A stretch of DNA of 64,000 bases from Clavelina lepadiformis (taxonomy: Eukaryota; Chordata; Ascidiacea; Aplousobranchia; Clavelinidae), in NCBI RefSeq assembly GCF_947623445.1, contig NC_135247.1, forward strand, positions 4,714,501-4,778,500, written 5' to 3'. Position 1 is the stretch's first letter, and each line of letters opens with the position of its first letter. Shown here in pieces: positions 14,321 to 26,948 of the stretch. The notes below the pieces were generated by a model that did not search any database, had not been told where the DNA came from, and was given only the letters and a program-made list of their open reading frames with translations. The position numbers and the translations under genes were made by a program.

Positions 14321-14465
14321 CAGTCGTCTTCAAACTTTTTCACCAAGGGCCAGATAAGCAAGAAAATTGAAGATCGCGGGCCAGATTACCGCTTTGTTCA
14401 ATAGGCTACGATACAATGAGCTAATTTGTGGCACAGTGAAGCGGACGGTAGTTTGGTGACCCCTG
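14321..14465. mobile_element. Short hAT-like MITE
   Basis: The 145-bp segment starts CAGTCGTCTTCAAACT and ends with the reverse complement of CAGGGGTCACCAAACT, a degenerate terminal inverted repeat of the hAT CAGgGgTc-CAAAC type. It is flanked by near-identical 8-bp direct repeats, CTTTAGAG at 14313-14320 and CTTTAGAT at 14466-14473, the duplication length expected for hAT elements. No coding capacity is present. The mismatches in ends and flanks suggest an old insertion. Confidence 0.7.
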
Positions 14466-14473
14466 CTTTAGAT

Positions 14474-15172
14474 TTAAGTTACATTTAACAGTAGAATTTA
14501 TACCATAAGCATTATTACTAATTAGGATTTATTTTCCTTTGTACGATTCGAAACCCTATCAACGATTAGGCTACATACTTTTTCCAGCTACCTAATTGTA
14601 TTAAGCTTTATAACCCAAATTATGATCACGTCGCTATAGATGTAACCGTTGTAATTCGTTTATAAATGAAGTTAGGTGTCAGAAAATATGTTGAAAAAAC
14701 TTCGCCAATTTTATTATGACGTCATTTTTGTATGTTGCTTTAAAGTGTAATTGGACTTAGTAGAATTTCATTTTACAAATTTGTTCAAAGCTTATTGTAT
14801 TGTAATTACTGTTGTGCTATTTAGAGATAGACAAAACGTTTAGAACAATTTCGTACAGAAATGCTTCGAAAACATACACATATGTGGTTAAGTGACGACT
14901 ACGACGGCTAAATTGTTACTGTGGTTTTGTTTTTCTCTCTTGAAGCCCGTTATTGTATTTACGTAACAAGTCACACGTTAAAAAATAATAGGTGAGACAT
15001 TTTATGAGTTCATACGCTATATGAGAAAACAGAGAAAAAATTATTTAGCCTACTAGAGAAAGGTATTACGGTAAAAACTATCACAATTTCAAAAAAACAT
15101 AAAACTGTAACAATAATTTAATCGTAGTTGAGAACGATTTATATAAGCATATTTTGCATTATTCGATCGCCC
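14474..15172. other. No gene recognised
   Basis: AT-rich sequence upstream of the tRNA gene. No open frame, repeat or conserved element was recognised. A tRNA needs only internal promoter boxes, so no upstream promoter is expected here. Confidence 0.5.
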
Positions 15173-15178
15173 GTCTCT

Positions 15179-15239
<61 letters not shown>

Positions 15240-15246
15240 AGGGACG
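15173..15246 (+). tRNA. tRNA-Asn (anticodon GTT)
   Basis: A 74-base cloverleaf can be drawn. The acceptor arm GTCTCTG pairs with CAGGGAC (one G-T pair), followed by discriminator G. The anticodon stem TTCGG/CCGAA encloses the loop CTGTTAA with GTT at 15207-15209. The T arm GGTGG/CCACC encloses TTCAAGC. The internal pol III A box (TGGCGCAATCGG) and B box (GGTTCAAGCCC) are intact, and there is no intron. The 3' CCA is not encoded, as usual in eukaryotic nuclear tRNA genes. The role is decoding AAC and, through wobble, AAT codons in cytosolic translation. It looks functional. Confidence 0.96.
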
Positions 15247-15247
15247 G

Positions 15248-15252
15248 TTTTT
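15248..15252 (+). terminator. Pol III terminator of tRNA-Asn
   Basis: A run of five T residues begins two bases after the tRNA discriminator base, the standard RNA polymerase III stop signal. Confidence 0.85.
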
Positions 15253-17819
15253 CCTTTAGCGTCGATTATAAAAAAAAAACTTGGTACTACCGACATGCTT
15301 TTGATTCCGAATAGAGTTGCGAAAATCTAAAAGCTCGAATAAAAGTTTATTACTAGTCGTCAACAGAAAATGTATATGAACGAGAGAATTTGGAGTAAAA
15401 TTTTTGGTAATCCATCGACACATAGAAATGGAAATACATACTGCTCTGTTAACCTTTTTAATAGTTTGTAGCGGCCTGGGTGGCATTTTTAATACCATTA
15501 CATCATTTCTTGGAAAAGTGTTTTCTAGTTATTGATTGAAGTTTATGAACTTGTTTTTTGATAACACTTCAACTGTTGTTTGATATTTGGAAACTTGCTC
15601 CGAATAACTTCGTGTGAACACTCCCTTTTGTAAGTTCCCAGGTTGTTTCCAGCACCTGTGCTGACAAGAAATCTTTATTGGAAATGTCCGTTTCTTAACT
15701 TTATACTGATATAATTTATCAACGTGTCAGCTTCAACTACATGTAACTCCCATTGCCAACACATTGTTTTCCTCGCCGCACATGTTCTGAAATGCTGCGT
15801 TTTTCTTGTCGAACATTTTCACTCCCATTGCTTCACGTTTTATAAGCTCGCACTTCTACCAGCGAGCAGAGAGGCAGATAGAGAAAATCACCGAAACGAA
15901 CAGATGAGCTTCCTACGCTAGTCATGGTGATTGCAACTCAATAGACATCTTATAAGCAGTGGTCTTACCATGTTCTTGATTATATGCGTGAAATTGAGAA
16001 AGAGTACAGCACCTACAATAAAAACCTTTTCTTGTAAATTATTTCTGTTATAATATTAAAAGCTTTCGGCTGACAAGAGGTTAGAGTATTCTAACCGCAT
16101 GCAACAATAGAATCAGATAATTCAACAGGTAAATTAAATTAACATAACAAGTTAAGTCAAGATAAGAAAGAGCTCTGCAGCTGGAATACTTTGTTTCCCT
16201 GATAAAATTTGTGGTTTAGCAAGACAGAAGTTGCTAACTAAACACTTTTCATCACACTAACCACCAGCTAACGGCTAAACAAAATCAGTTAAATTCCCAG
16301 TCTTAATTTCGCACCGGGTACGGAACTCATCAGGCATAAAAGTATTTGTTTTAATACGTCATTTCAATCACGTTGCCACCTGTACTTTTTACCGTTTGGT
16401 TTGCATTCACCGATTGAACCGGGTGCGAGACATTCCTATTTTAACTAGGTGTGGCCGACACTGCACACAAATTTTCAATCGTTAATTACTCGAAAACTAT
16501 ACGTCGTAAACTGATCGGATTTTTACAGGTTAGTAGCAAAAACATTTGGCTTCCTGTATACATCATAATTGTAAAACTAAAGAAAGTGCATGTAGTGTAA
16601 ATTAAGTATTTCTACAAGTGATACAAATGAGTAAATGAAAACGATACGCTTCAATGCGGAGAGAGAGCAAAATTATGAAAATATGACAATATTTCAAAAA
16701 TTACAGAAACAAACTTTATAAAACAAACATGGAAAGATAGCCGAACCATTTTTAGGAAAAGTCTCCAAATTTCAAATTTCTACAGCAAAAAGAAGAAATG
16801 TACGCCACGTTTTGCTGTGACTGTGTCTAGAGTCGGCCACACATACTGTAGATGGGTTGTGACAACCGAACCGCAACCACGTGATTTTATGTTACGACAG
16901 AAGCCTACGTGTGAAACACATATGCATCGGAAATGATCATGGGAAGACCGCGTGATCAGAAACAGAGAGAAAAGATCTTACCTCGATTGAACTGGTACAA
17001 TGATTGGTAAACACATACGTTTGAAGTCAACAACACGATGAACAGAAGAAGGATTTATGCATCACAAAGAAGTTACGTCACCATATAAACGAGGCATTCG
17101 ATTCTCAAGACAGACAGACAGATAGAGGAGAAATGAAAAGTTAATTTTATACCGTAAAACAAAAGTATTCAAAGCAAACGTCATTACTACGATCGGGCGA
17201 CTGGAAGTTATAAATAAAAAGTGTATTCTGTTTGCTGCTGTTGTATATATTTCCTTGCAGGCGATTAAATCAATGAGTAAGTGTGCGCTAAATTGCATTT
17301 ATTTATTGATGTAAGCGGAACCACCAAACTTCACGGTTAGAAGAGAAAGAGACTCATCAGTCGACAAAAAGGATAGCTAAATCCACGACAGCTATCTATT
17401 GTGACGTTTAATGGACTTTGCTTAAGTTAAGTCGTAACGAGTCACAGTGACGTCATAATTACGTCAAATACGACTAGGCAACAAATACAAAGCGTCATAG
17501 GGTTAAACCTGTGGTTTCCAATTTTTGGTCGTGGCACCCTTTTTCTATGAAATAAATTCCGCGGCACCATAAGTTGCTTACCAATTTCTGTTTCTGTAAC
17601 TATCGGTATATGGCATAAATAGCCTATGCCATGTAGGCACATAAATATGAAATAGCCTATATATTTCAAAATGCCCATCCCACCGGAGTGACGCCAGTTA
17701 TCTATTCCCTTGTTACTTATTCAGTTGGCCTACTTAGGCTAATCCCAGATTAAGTTGTTTACCCGGTTTACTCATAAAATCACTTGCTACTTATTGTACA
17801 AGCCACAGTTTAAAATGAC
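15253..17819. other. No gene recognised
   Basis: Short open frames only. A hAT-end-like stretch starting CTGTGGTTTCCAATTTTTGG near 17,510 resembles one terminus of a hAT MITE, but no partner end or target duplication was found. Confidence 0.45.
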
Positions 17820-18110
17820 ATCATAAAATTGAGGTGAATTCAAATAAGTTGATGGCAATAAATTGGGTTCATTTAAATCAAAGTTAATTGAAAAAATTTA
17901 TAAAATATCGAGGCAAATTTTGAAAATTTAAAATAAATTCAAATTAATTTACATCAAACCAAACAATGTTTAATAAAATTAAATTACATTCAAACAAATT
18001 GAATATTTCAATAAAATTTAAAAAAAGCGGTAGACCTAGTTCATTTAAATTTAATATAGACCTATAAGATTTATAATATTTTATATCAACTAACCTTGCA
18101 CCAAATAATA
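17820..18110. repeat. AT-rich low-complexity tract
   Basis: About 290 bp dominated by AAATT, TTTAAAT and AAATTCAAATT-like words, much more AT-rich than its surroundings. No inverted ends or regular period could be fixed by eye. Confidence 0.5.
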
Positions 18111-18190
18111 TGTAATTGGCCTTAAAGACTACTTTTCTGATTAACTAGTTCGTTCTTTGCCGAATATTTGATTTAAAAACGGCTTGTTGA

Positions 18191-18232
18191 TTTGTATTTT
18201 TGCTGCTTTGTATTTTTGCTGCTTTGTATTTC
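18191..18232. repeat. 16-bp tandem repeat, about 2.7 copies
   Basis: Two perfect head-to-tail copies of TTTGTATTTTTGCTGC (18191-18206 and 18207-18222) are followed by a partial copy, immediately upstream of a hAT-like MITE. Confidence 0.8.
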
Positions 18233-18249
18233 GCATTTGAGTTGCAAAC

Positions 18250-18667
18250 TAGGGATGTGCCGCGAGGAAGAGGGTTCGTGCGAACCCGAATATCATGAAG
18301 GTCGACACGAACGAATCCCGAATATATTCGTATTAGAACCAAACAATAAAATTTCATCCAAAATTTGTCAAGTCTTGCTTGTAACATGATGTAATCGATA
18401 AACAAATCGCTTTCTTTCGAAAAATAGTGTTTAAAAAACGATTGGAAAAGCAAAATCCTTAGGAAAACGACCTTCATTATAAGTACTGCTGACTCTAGTT
18501 TAGCTTTGTCGGGAAACTAGATCATCATTTTTAACAAAAGTCAGTAAATTTATAAGTAATATTTTATTCGGATCCGCCATTGTTGGTATTCGTGTTCGCC
18601 CGAATATTCCATAAAGGCGATATTCGGCGAATCTATTCGGGTTTGGGTTCGTATCGGCCCATCCCTA
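18250..18667. mobile_element. hAT-like MITE with perfect 8-bp target duplication
   Basis: A 418-bp element starts TAGGGATGTGCCG and ends with the reverse complement of TAGGGATGGGCCG. It is flanked by perfect 8-bp direct repeats TTGCAAAC at 18242-18249 and 18668-18675. Inside the termini are further inverted words: GTTCG, CGAACCC and GAATAT on the left against GGGTTTGGGTTCG on the right. The short TAGGGATG-type terminal repeat plus 8-bp duplication fit the hAT superfamily. No transposase frame is present, so it must have been mobilised in trans. Confidence 0.85.
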
Positions 18668-18675
18668 TTGCAAAC

Positions 18676-21600
18676 GAAGTGTATTATGGACAAAAACAAA
18701 GTCAGAATTTGTGATTTATGAATTCAAGATTTTAAGTTTTTATGTTAAAAACTTTGTTGCCCTATTAGAATCTAATTTAGGGCCTATTAATTATTAACTC
18801 ATAATGTTGTAAATACACGCACTCATTTATGACAACCACTTCCGTACTTTAATTAATAATTTTTTTACATTCGTCGTTTTTTTAATAAATAGACAAATTA
18901 GTATATTTTATCATATAAACATGATAATTGCAGTGTATTTTAGGACATCTTTGAGACTGTATTACGTCATACAAAATGACGTCAAAAACAACAAAGCCAA
19001 GACAAAAAGTCCCCAATCGTGCTGAGAGTTCGTTTTGTTGCGAAATAAAAACAGCACCCAACTCATTTTGCCGTAGTGAAATGGAAAATTAGGAGCTCTT
19101 GTATATTCACTGCATTGCTACAACTTTGAGATTAAAAGTCCAGTGTGACCTTGTCAATCCAGAGCTCAATAAACCGAAACTACGACCATCCAACTGCAAC
19201 AGTTTATCAAAGATTGGATGCTCCTAATCGCTATTTTAATCCATCGATATGCGTTTAACTGAAAAATCATGCATTGTTCGACTTCGGTTCCGTCAAAAAC
19301 AATAGGAATCAGTCATAAATGGCAATTTAACAAAGGTAATTCCGAGTCGCGAGGTATTGTTAACTTGCGTTGTTTGCCTCCATAATTGATGAGAAGATCA
19401 TTAATTGTATGCGCACTATTTATATAATAAAAATTAAAAATGTTATAGTGGAGTTTCCCTTGTCACTCGCCTGTTGGTAATTTATGAAACTTGCTGTACG
19501 ACACGCACTTATCTGTTTACATTCCTTTGGGTCTAGCCGTCACATCTACTTAATTGCTAACTATTATCGTGTGATAACTTTTTCATTTACTTATCAAATT
19601 TTGCACACCTTCTTTCCCGTGACTTTATACTTCACTGCTCTAAAGACTTTCAGAAATCGGTATGTAAGTTTGTGTGCGATTATTTTATTTTGTGCGACAT
19701 ATAGTTTAGATTTTTATTTTTAGTATAGTTATGTTTCCGCTCCCATAGCTTTTGTGGTGAAGATAATTTCATTTATGCACTCGCACAAAACACACCTGAA
19801 AGTTTCACGGGTAATGTCTTAAACCGGCTAAGCCTAAATGCTTAATTTGAGATGATAGTATGATTATTATAATCGCTAAGCCCTTTTACTCTTTGCAGTG
19901 AGCAAGCCAGACAATGCCTCTCCTTGTGTTTTTTCAGACGATTACTTGTACATTTTCATTTTTAGTTATTGTAAACTAACTTAGCCATTGTCTTTTTACG
20001 TCATTCTGACGAACGTTGCCGTTTACTGTCGTGTGCTTTAACAATAGCAATAAACTTTTGACAGTGTCTTTAATTGTCTTTTATACACCGTTGTCTGTAA
20101 AGTCGGAATAACGAACCTGCCAGACTTTTTTCTTTCTGCAAGAGACGGATCAGAAAGAAGAGTTACAATTTCAATCTCGTTAAAAGATGTCATTCCAAGT
20201 AGGCTGCATTGCTAAGGTCGTAGCCTCCATGGAACGTGAATAAAATCACGTTCTTACCCTTCAATCGCTCGCCATAAAGAGTTTATCTTGGCTTTTAACC
20301 CGTGTTTTATTGTATTTACGTTAGTTTTTATTTACTTAGCAGCTCTTGCTCCGGTAGATCACGTAATGCAGATTGTTTATCTCAACGGCAGTCAGGTCTT
20401 TGTAACAACCGCCTGTGGCAATATAAGCTACGAATTCTACAAAAATCGTATTAAAGAACACGAGGTTTTCACGGGAACTGCACTTGGAAAAATGGGAGAA
20501 AGTCTTGTTAGTAGAATAATTTTTCCGTGCTAATAAGGCTTGATCCACACAGAGATTTTTCGCTAGCTGATTTTACCCTTTGTTATATCGCAATGGCTTG
20601 CACTGCTAAATCAAGCGTGTTTTAAAATAAGACATAAAAGTACCAGATACTTTCACGCATGAATGGCGCAAGTCCCTTTGCTATTCTTTGGGAAAGTACC
20701 TGGTTGGTATTCATGTGAACATGATGATGAAGCGACTTAGATTTCTTCTCAGCAGCGTGAGTTCTGAACTAAAACATACGTTGACGTATTAATTGCATTT
20801 TACGTACGTCATGTTAAAACAAACATGTTTTGACGTTTCGATTGTCATCTAATCTATCTTCTTCGTGAGAACGGACGGACCATGTTGAACAAAACGTGGG
20901 AGAAACTTCTTTGTGGACTTGGCCTAAATCAGAAACAGGAAAGATCTACCAGTTACTCAATTGTTGACCAAGTTTTAATAACGATTGAAACAGTACTTTC
21001 TCCTTAACCATTATATTGACAACACACGGAAGCGAATAGTTTATTGTGTACTTTGTTTAAGCGTGCCCATTCATATAAGCATTGTCACTAACTAAATATT
21101 GCATGGAGTGTAGGCCGGCGTCTGCAAGATAAAACGCCGGTATTTCTCATAATCGAGACTAGTACGGATTACCTAAGCTATTGTAAGATAGCGCTACCAA
21201 ACCCATTCCCATACGATCCGTCTTTTTCGGCGGTGCCGTTTTTAGCTATTTCAAAGACTGTTTGACACAATGAAATGAAATAATGAATCAACACACCCTC
21301 TTTGGTTGCCATCATAGACGTTGCAGCTTTACATTTTGGTCGTTTCGTTGACTAGAATAAAGTGAATTTAAATGTATGCCTGTGCATGTTTCCTATGCGT
21401 ATTTTCTTTGATCTTCTTTGCATTTATCTTTTCGTTTTGAGCAATCCTTGTATCCATAAAGTAATTAATCTAGATACTGTATTTATTTAACGCTATTTTT
21501 TGCGTTACGTGGCGATATTACGTCATAAAATACTATAAATAACGCGGAATTCAGAAATTTATTAGTAAATACAAAATGGGGCGAGATGATGAGTATGATT

Positions 21601-24600
21601 TGGTTTACCAAGAAGTGATGTAGCCACTACAAATGCAGGCAAAAGCAGTTTATTCACTTTACCTTAACTGACAGGTTCGGTGCTGATGCAGTATCTTATG
21701 GGGAATGATGGTGGTGTGGATTGCTTTTAGGTTGGCCTAAAGCCAAGACCAATAGTCTTACTGTTTGACTCCGAGATAATTATCTTTGACTCCGTTGCGT
21801 TTACTGTCTCTATAATGTTTCTTCAAATCAACACCAGCTTCATAAAGTTTCATTGTTATATTGTCCGAATAGGTTGTATCGAATTAGAAACATTTCCACC
21901 ATCTTTCCACATTTAAACATCGCTATATCTCGAATTCAGTAATGATTCCAATTCCGAATAATTCAGCAATAACTTCGATTCAGCAGAACAGAAGAAATAA
22001 CTCAGAGAAGAGAGAAGTTTAGAAGAGAGCGATTTAAACGACACATTAGCTTTTATACTCCCGTATTTTAACCAATGAGCAAATGCCACTGTTGTTTTTG
22101 CATTGCTACGTACAAGCTATGTCACATCTAATATTATTCTATTATCACCGAAACTCTTGACCAAAGTACCATCGAAACGTTACACGGTAAAAATACAATA
22201 TAGTATTTGAAACACTTCAAACTCTTTTGTTTGCATAACTGCTTAACCACGAGTAATACATCTGTTTAAACATTCAATTGCCTGTACTGGAGAAACACAC
22301 ACAAACCGCTTTTAAAATGCCAATTACATAATTGTTATAATTTGTTATCACGATCGCCACAATCTCATCAAACCGTAAGATCAAATGGTGAGGTGGTTAT
22401 TTAAGCTTGAAACTAAAAGTAAACTCACAACGTGTCAGGACCCCGCTTCAAAGAATTTCTGTGGCTTGCCACAAGCAAACGTTAAAACCGTTTAAAAGCA
22501 AAAGATTGGCCAGAGAGCAGGAAATGCTTTCTTGTTTACGCAACCAACAAAATGTCTCACTTGTGGGAGAAAATAGCCCCTTGTAAGAATACCGTTTAGC
22601 TCGCATTGTGCCTCGTTTTCCTTTTACGTTATTGGTCATGTGATGTTCTTTCGTAACTCTTCTTGTACTTTGACATTTAAGTTAGCAAACGCTTGCCAAG
22701 GGGATTTTTCAAAATCGCAATGTTGAAACGGTTAAGGCGTGAAGCACAAAAATAATAATTTACCAAGGAAAAGCGCGTTAGTTTCAGTTGCGGTTTATGC
22801 GGTTGCAAAGGCAGGAATGTTCTTGTTTATGAAATTTTCTGCTTCCGGGCTACCTACATGATTCACCTAACCCTATTCATATTAGTTTAGTCGCGAAGGA
22901 TAACACATCAGAAAAACAATACAAATATCAACATTACCCCTTTCTTATTTAGTTATAAGATATTCATGTGATCGTCAACTTTTAAAACTTAAAAATAACA
23001 ACGCTGAGTTTTCTCACGCGTGGTAACGCATGAGCTGACAAAATTGTTTGAGACATAAATAAAGAAATCTTTTCCGAAAATGCCTGAAGTCAGAAAGTAC
23101 CTTTTTGAAACAACTTAAAATAGAATAAAACATGCCAGAAAGAGGCATCGCGTATATTTCAAGGACGTGGTTGTTTTGGAACTTGAGAAGGCGTGATTTT
23201 ACACTGTTCGGCTGTAGCCAGATGTCTATTAAGCAGCTCATTACTACATTCTATGCGTGGTTATGACTAAAAATATTCGTTAGTTCTATTTTTGGAAATT
23301 TTAAAGTGTTGTCTACATAATAGGAACATGGGGATTTTTACGTTTATTAAAAAAAGATAAATTACCTGTATCTATATTTATTGTTAAAAAACAATGTTCA
23401 AACCCGTAGTGAATTACACCCGTTGAACGCCGCTGATCAGCAGAGTTTTGCTTACAGGCCATTATAGGTATAGTATAAGATGATAATCACACGTAAATAT
23501 TTTTCGGTTAGTAACAGCCATCGGCTGTTTCTTGTGCGAGTATTTTTACAAATGCTTTATTGTATACTATAGAGGACGTGTGATTCACTGACAAATATTG
23601 ACTTGAGGTAGGAAGCAAGTCCACGATTAACCAAAATGGAATGTTAGATATTTTGAGCTACTTGAGCTTACTTACATGACGTGACACAAACTGCTAAATA
23701 GGAGAGTAAAAAGTTTAATTGCCAGATCTAATTTATGCATTTTCAAAGCGTGATGGTATATTTTTCATGTAATGGGGCCGAATTAACCAAATCACGATGG
23801 GAATTTTACAAAATTCTGTGTACATTGCTGGAATCGTGTAACGTCACTTTCGATTTCGTTGGCAGGTAAAGTCGGTTTATGTGCGGCATGTCCTTTCTCT
23901 CAGGTTAAAAACTTGCCAACCACAAACGATATTTGTGAGAGAATGTTAATACGTCGCACTCACGTTTATATTTTCGGCCCGACATAGTTTCTTCAATAAA
24001 AACGTGCTGTACTACAAAATGACGTAGTTGCTGACAGGGGTATTACGAAATAGTGTATCACATCACGCTGTAGTCTCACATGTTGTATTGATCACTAATA
24101 GAAGAGAAGTGGTCACCAAAGATTTTGAAAAGAAAAACTAACACCTCGTCTATCTTTCTCACAAGAAAAAAGGCGAAAGTCTGACGTCATTGGTCAAACT
24201 TCGTCATAAAAGTCTCATCAGAAACTAGCCCAGCTCATACCAGTTTATTGTTGTTCTGAGTAGAATTATTCGTTTATTACCAAAGACTGTGGATTCCAGA
24301 CTATAGTAGTTTGTAACTAAAGAAAATCTAAGCCTTCTAAGGTATTTATTTCCTTGACAAAAAACTCTTCGAGAAATACTTAAAAACCAAGGTATGTTGT
24401 GAATTTTTTTGTTTGTAGGGTACTGTACATAGCAGTCGGTGTGTGGTTGTATGAATATTTCTTTATAGAACAGGCAGTCAAACACCGATAAGAATGTAAT
24501 ATGTTAACTGTTAAACGTAAAGTTTTCTACAACTTAACTGTACAGAGTGCCTGAAATTTATTATAAGTGTATCGCGCTGTTTTATCGGTTTATTTGTTTG

Positions 24601-24616
24601 GTAAACAGAAACAGCA
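18676..24616. other. Gene-poor stretch, nothing recognised
   Basis: Open frames are at most about 86 codons. One at 20,288-20,533 begins with hydrophobic residues but starts at TTG and has no supporting splice or promoter signal. No tRNA, terminal repeats or conserved domains were recognised. Confidence 0.45.
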
Positions 24617-25444
24617 ATGGATTGTGTAAAGAGCAGAAAGCTTTCTGAAAACGACCGAATGGTTACACGAAGTGGAGAGGCTGCCTCCAAACTTGCAAGC
24701 AAAAACAATCGATGCCAAAGCTGTTGCCGTCCCCGAGTAGAAAAAAGCACTTCTATAACATCTTCGCTTGATTCCTTCTCGCTTGGAAGCAACACCGGAC
24801 GACAAATATCCCAGGAAGATGTGTTTAAACCGCCTTCTAAAAGAAAGCCCAGCAGCACTGGAAAAGAAAATTTCGCACAAACACAGGAGAAAACAGCTAC
24901 AGACAGCATCGTTTCTTTCTTGAGTGATGAATTGTCAGGAGACGCGGAGCCATGCCAGGAAAACTCGGCCGTCGTTGCCGAACTTATACCACCACCCGTT
25001 GATGCAAAGCAAGAAGAAGTCTTACCTGACTGGTACGACTGTGTGGTTTATGATCGGTCCACAAGCAAGCAGTGGTCCGGCACCCGCCGAGTGAGAGCCA
25101 GCATGAGTTCATCTGCCGAATTGAAGATGTGGAGATTGGCGTCGGATGTAACAAACAGAATCTGCTACGTTTTTGGCTTACGGGACCAGCCTGGAAAATA
25201 CTTCTCCGCCGGTGACAACGATTACTTGAAAGTCATTGATTCCTCAGATGATCCCACAGGTATTGATGTGGACAATGGACAAGAGATCAACGATTCCCGA
25301 TGCTTTTACTGGAAGAATAGCAACCAGCTTGTGCCTGCAATGTATAGCAACCTTGCTCTTAGCGTCGTCGAAATAAATGGACGGTCGTATGTCAAAACTA
25401 TAGAGGAAGGATCTGAAACAACATACTGGGACATTGATTACTAA
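24617..25444 (+). CDS. Intronless 275-aa protein of unknown function
   Basis: I do not recognise this family. A single uninterrupted frame starts at an ATG in good context (G at -3, G at +4) and stops with TAA, and a polyadenylation signal AATAAA follows about 300 bases later. Residues 1-125 are Ser/Thr/Lys-rich and probably disordered, with a short Cys cluster (CQSCC near residue 34) and a basic KRKP stretch near residue 78. From about residue 135 (DWYDCVVYDR) to the end the sequence looks folded: alternating hydrophobic strands, several Tyr/Trp, and segments CYVFGL, YFSAGDNDYLKV and CFYWKNSNQL. No signal peptide or membrane segment is seen, so it is probably intracellular. A beta-trefoil or other all-beta fold is a guess from strand pattern only. 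A TAAACAG sequence just upstream might be a 5' UTR acceptor. Confidence 0.75.
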   Translation: MDCVKSRKLSENDRMVTRSGEAASKLASKNNRCQSCCRPRVEKSTSITSSLDSFSLGSNTGRQISQEDVFKPPSKRKPSSTGKENFAQTQEKTATDSIVSFLSDELSGDAEPCQENSAVVAELIPPPVDAKQEEVLPDWYDCVVYDRSTSKQWSGTRRVRASMSSSAELKMWRLASDVTNRICYVFGLRDQPGKYFSAGDNDYLKVIDSSDDPTGIDVDNGQEINDSRCFYWKNSNQLVPAMYSNLALSVVEINGRSYVKTIEEGSETTYWDIDY

Positions 25445-25740
25445 CAGGCGACGACGCTTGATTTCTAAGTAGCCCTTCACTGCCTGAAGTACCGGAAAGG
25501 AATGTGTCGTTTTGTGACGTAATTCAGCATCTCGTGTAAACGGAAATCGTGTTATTTTCTTGAATTTCTTTTCTGTAGTATTAGTGCAACTGTGTCGTTT
25601 TGTTTTATGTCGAGTGTTTTTGTACTGTTTGTGAATACACCATTCTTGAAAGATTTGTAAATGCCCCTCCTCAAACACGAGTGATATAATTTTTCCTGTA
25701 TGCGTGTTTCATGCAAAGTCATTGTGAGTGTATTTCTTTA

Positions 25741-25746
25741 AATAAA
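25741..25746 (+). promoter_or_regulatory. Polyadenylation signal AATAAA
   Basis: Canonical hexamer 297 bases past the stop codon of the 24,617-25,444 gene on the same strand. It defines a plausible 3' UTR of about 300 bases. Confidence 0.65.
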
Positions 25747-26948
25747 TTATCTTGAACATTAAAAACTAGGTAGCTGATGAGATCAATTAGCATTTTAGAG
25801 GAAATTAAGTTGTCAACGGAACTGACTAAATGCACTCGAAGACAGTCTTGCTTTCTGGAGGAAGTGACAAACAACGCGTTCCTTATTACAATAGCAGTGA
25901 GGCATGTATGATACAATAATTGCAAAAAAAAACAACGACCGTGCTGTGTTGAGATTCACGATTCACTTACAGGAAAGTTACAGTGATGGGAACCCAAAGC
26001 AAAACATAGTCTACATAAACAGAATCCGAAAGTACTAAATTTTGATAGTTGTATTGGAGTTATTTTTCAATAAAGGCATAATCTGTGTTTACAACTATAC
26101 ACGCTATATTACATGAGGGTATTTCCGGCTTTAAAACGTGACGGCATGGGCGTAAACTTTGTAAGTTTTTCTCATACGCTACTTGTGAGGATAATCTGTT
26201 TGGGTTGAATGCAAATGTAACTTATTGATGATGTCGCTGTATATTCTTAGCATAAAAAAAACACGGATGCATTTCGTATGCAACAGTTAAACTAAACAGC
26301 AGTTTACATGCTGGCCGAGGAGAAGGGAAAGCGTTTGTATCACCATGCAAGTTGCTTCATTTTTGCTTTTATGTTCTACGACACACTTCCCAGAGAATGT
26401 CGAAAATATTTTCCCGTCGTTGTCAAAAAGGGAAAGACCCGGTATTAAAAACGATTTTCTAAAGTACAGGTACAAAGTAATCGGTGCTGTGATTCCCCTT
26501 GAAAATTGAAATGAATGAAATATAAAATATATGCTATTTAATATGAAATATATGCTCATCACATAGGAAACGTTTTGCATCTGTTAATAGCTGTCACTTT
26601 CCTATTCTCTTGCTTTCCCATCGACACATACACGTCTGTCGTCCGTAAACTCGGTAGCTCTTATTTTGTTCAACCACTGCACTTTTACGAGCTATTCTGC
26701 TATTGGACCAAGTTGATTCAGCAGAAAGCAAACAACACCGCACCCGTCGGTTCAATCTTTTAACGCTGCAAAATAACTAACTCTAAAATAACATGAAACA
26801 TCAATACGCGATACATGGTAAGCGATAAATCTAAATTGGCCTACCTAAGTTACTTTTCGTCCACATGATATTTTTGTGCGCACTCAGTGTTTTGGAGTAG
26901 ACCGCTTGCGGCGCTGTTTGTGGTATTTCTAGATTGTATTTTCTTGGT
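25747..26948. other. No gene recognised
   Basis: No conserved coding sequence or repeat with definable ends. Short frames on either strand lack any recognised similarity. Confidence 0.45.

Noticed and set aside
17511-17690. Possible hAT MITE starting CTGTGGTTTCCAATTTTTGG
   Set aside because: Only one terminus is visible; no inverted partner or 8-bp duplication was found.
20288-20533. 81-codon frame with a hydrophobic start suggesting a secreted peptide
   Set aside because: The frame begins at TTG, not ATG, with no upstream splice acceptor in phase that I could justify.
25244-25678. 144-codon minus-strand frame
   Set aside because: It largely overlaps the 24,617-25,444 gene in antisense; composition is that of a shadow frame.
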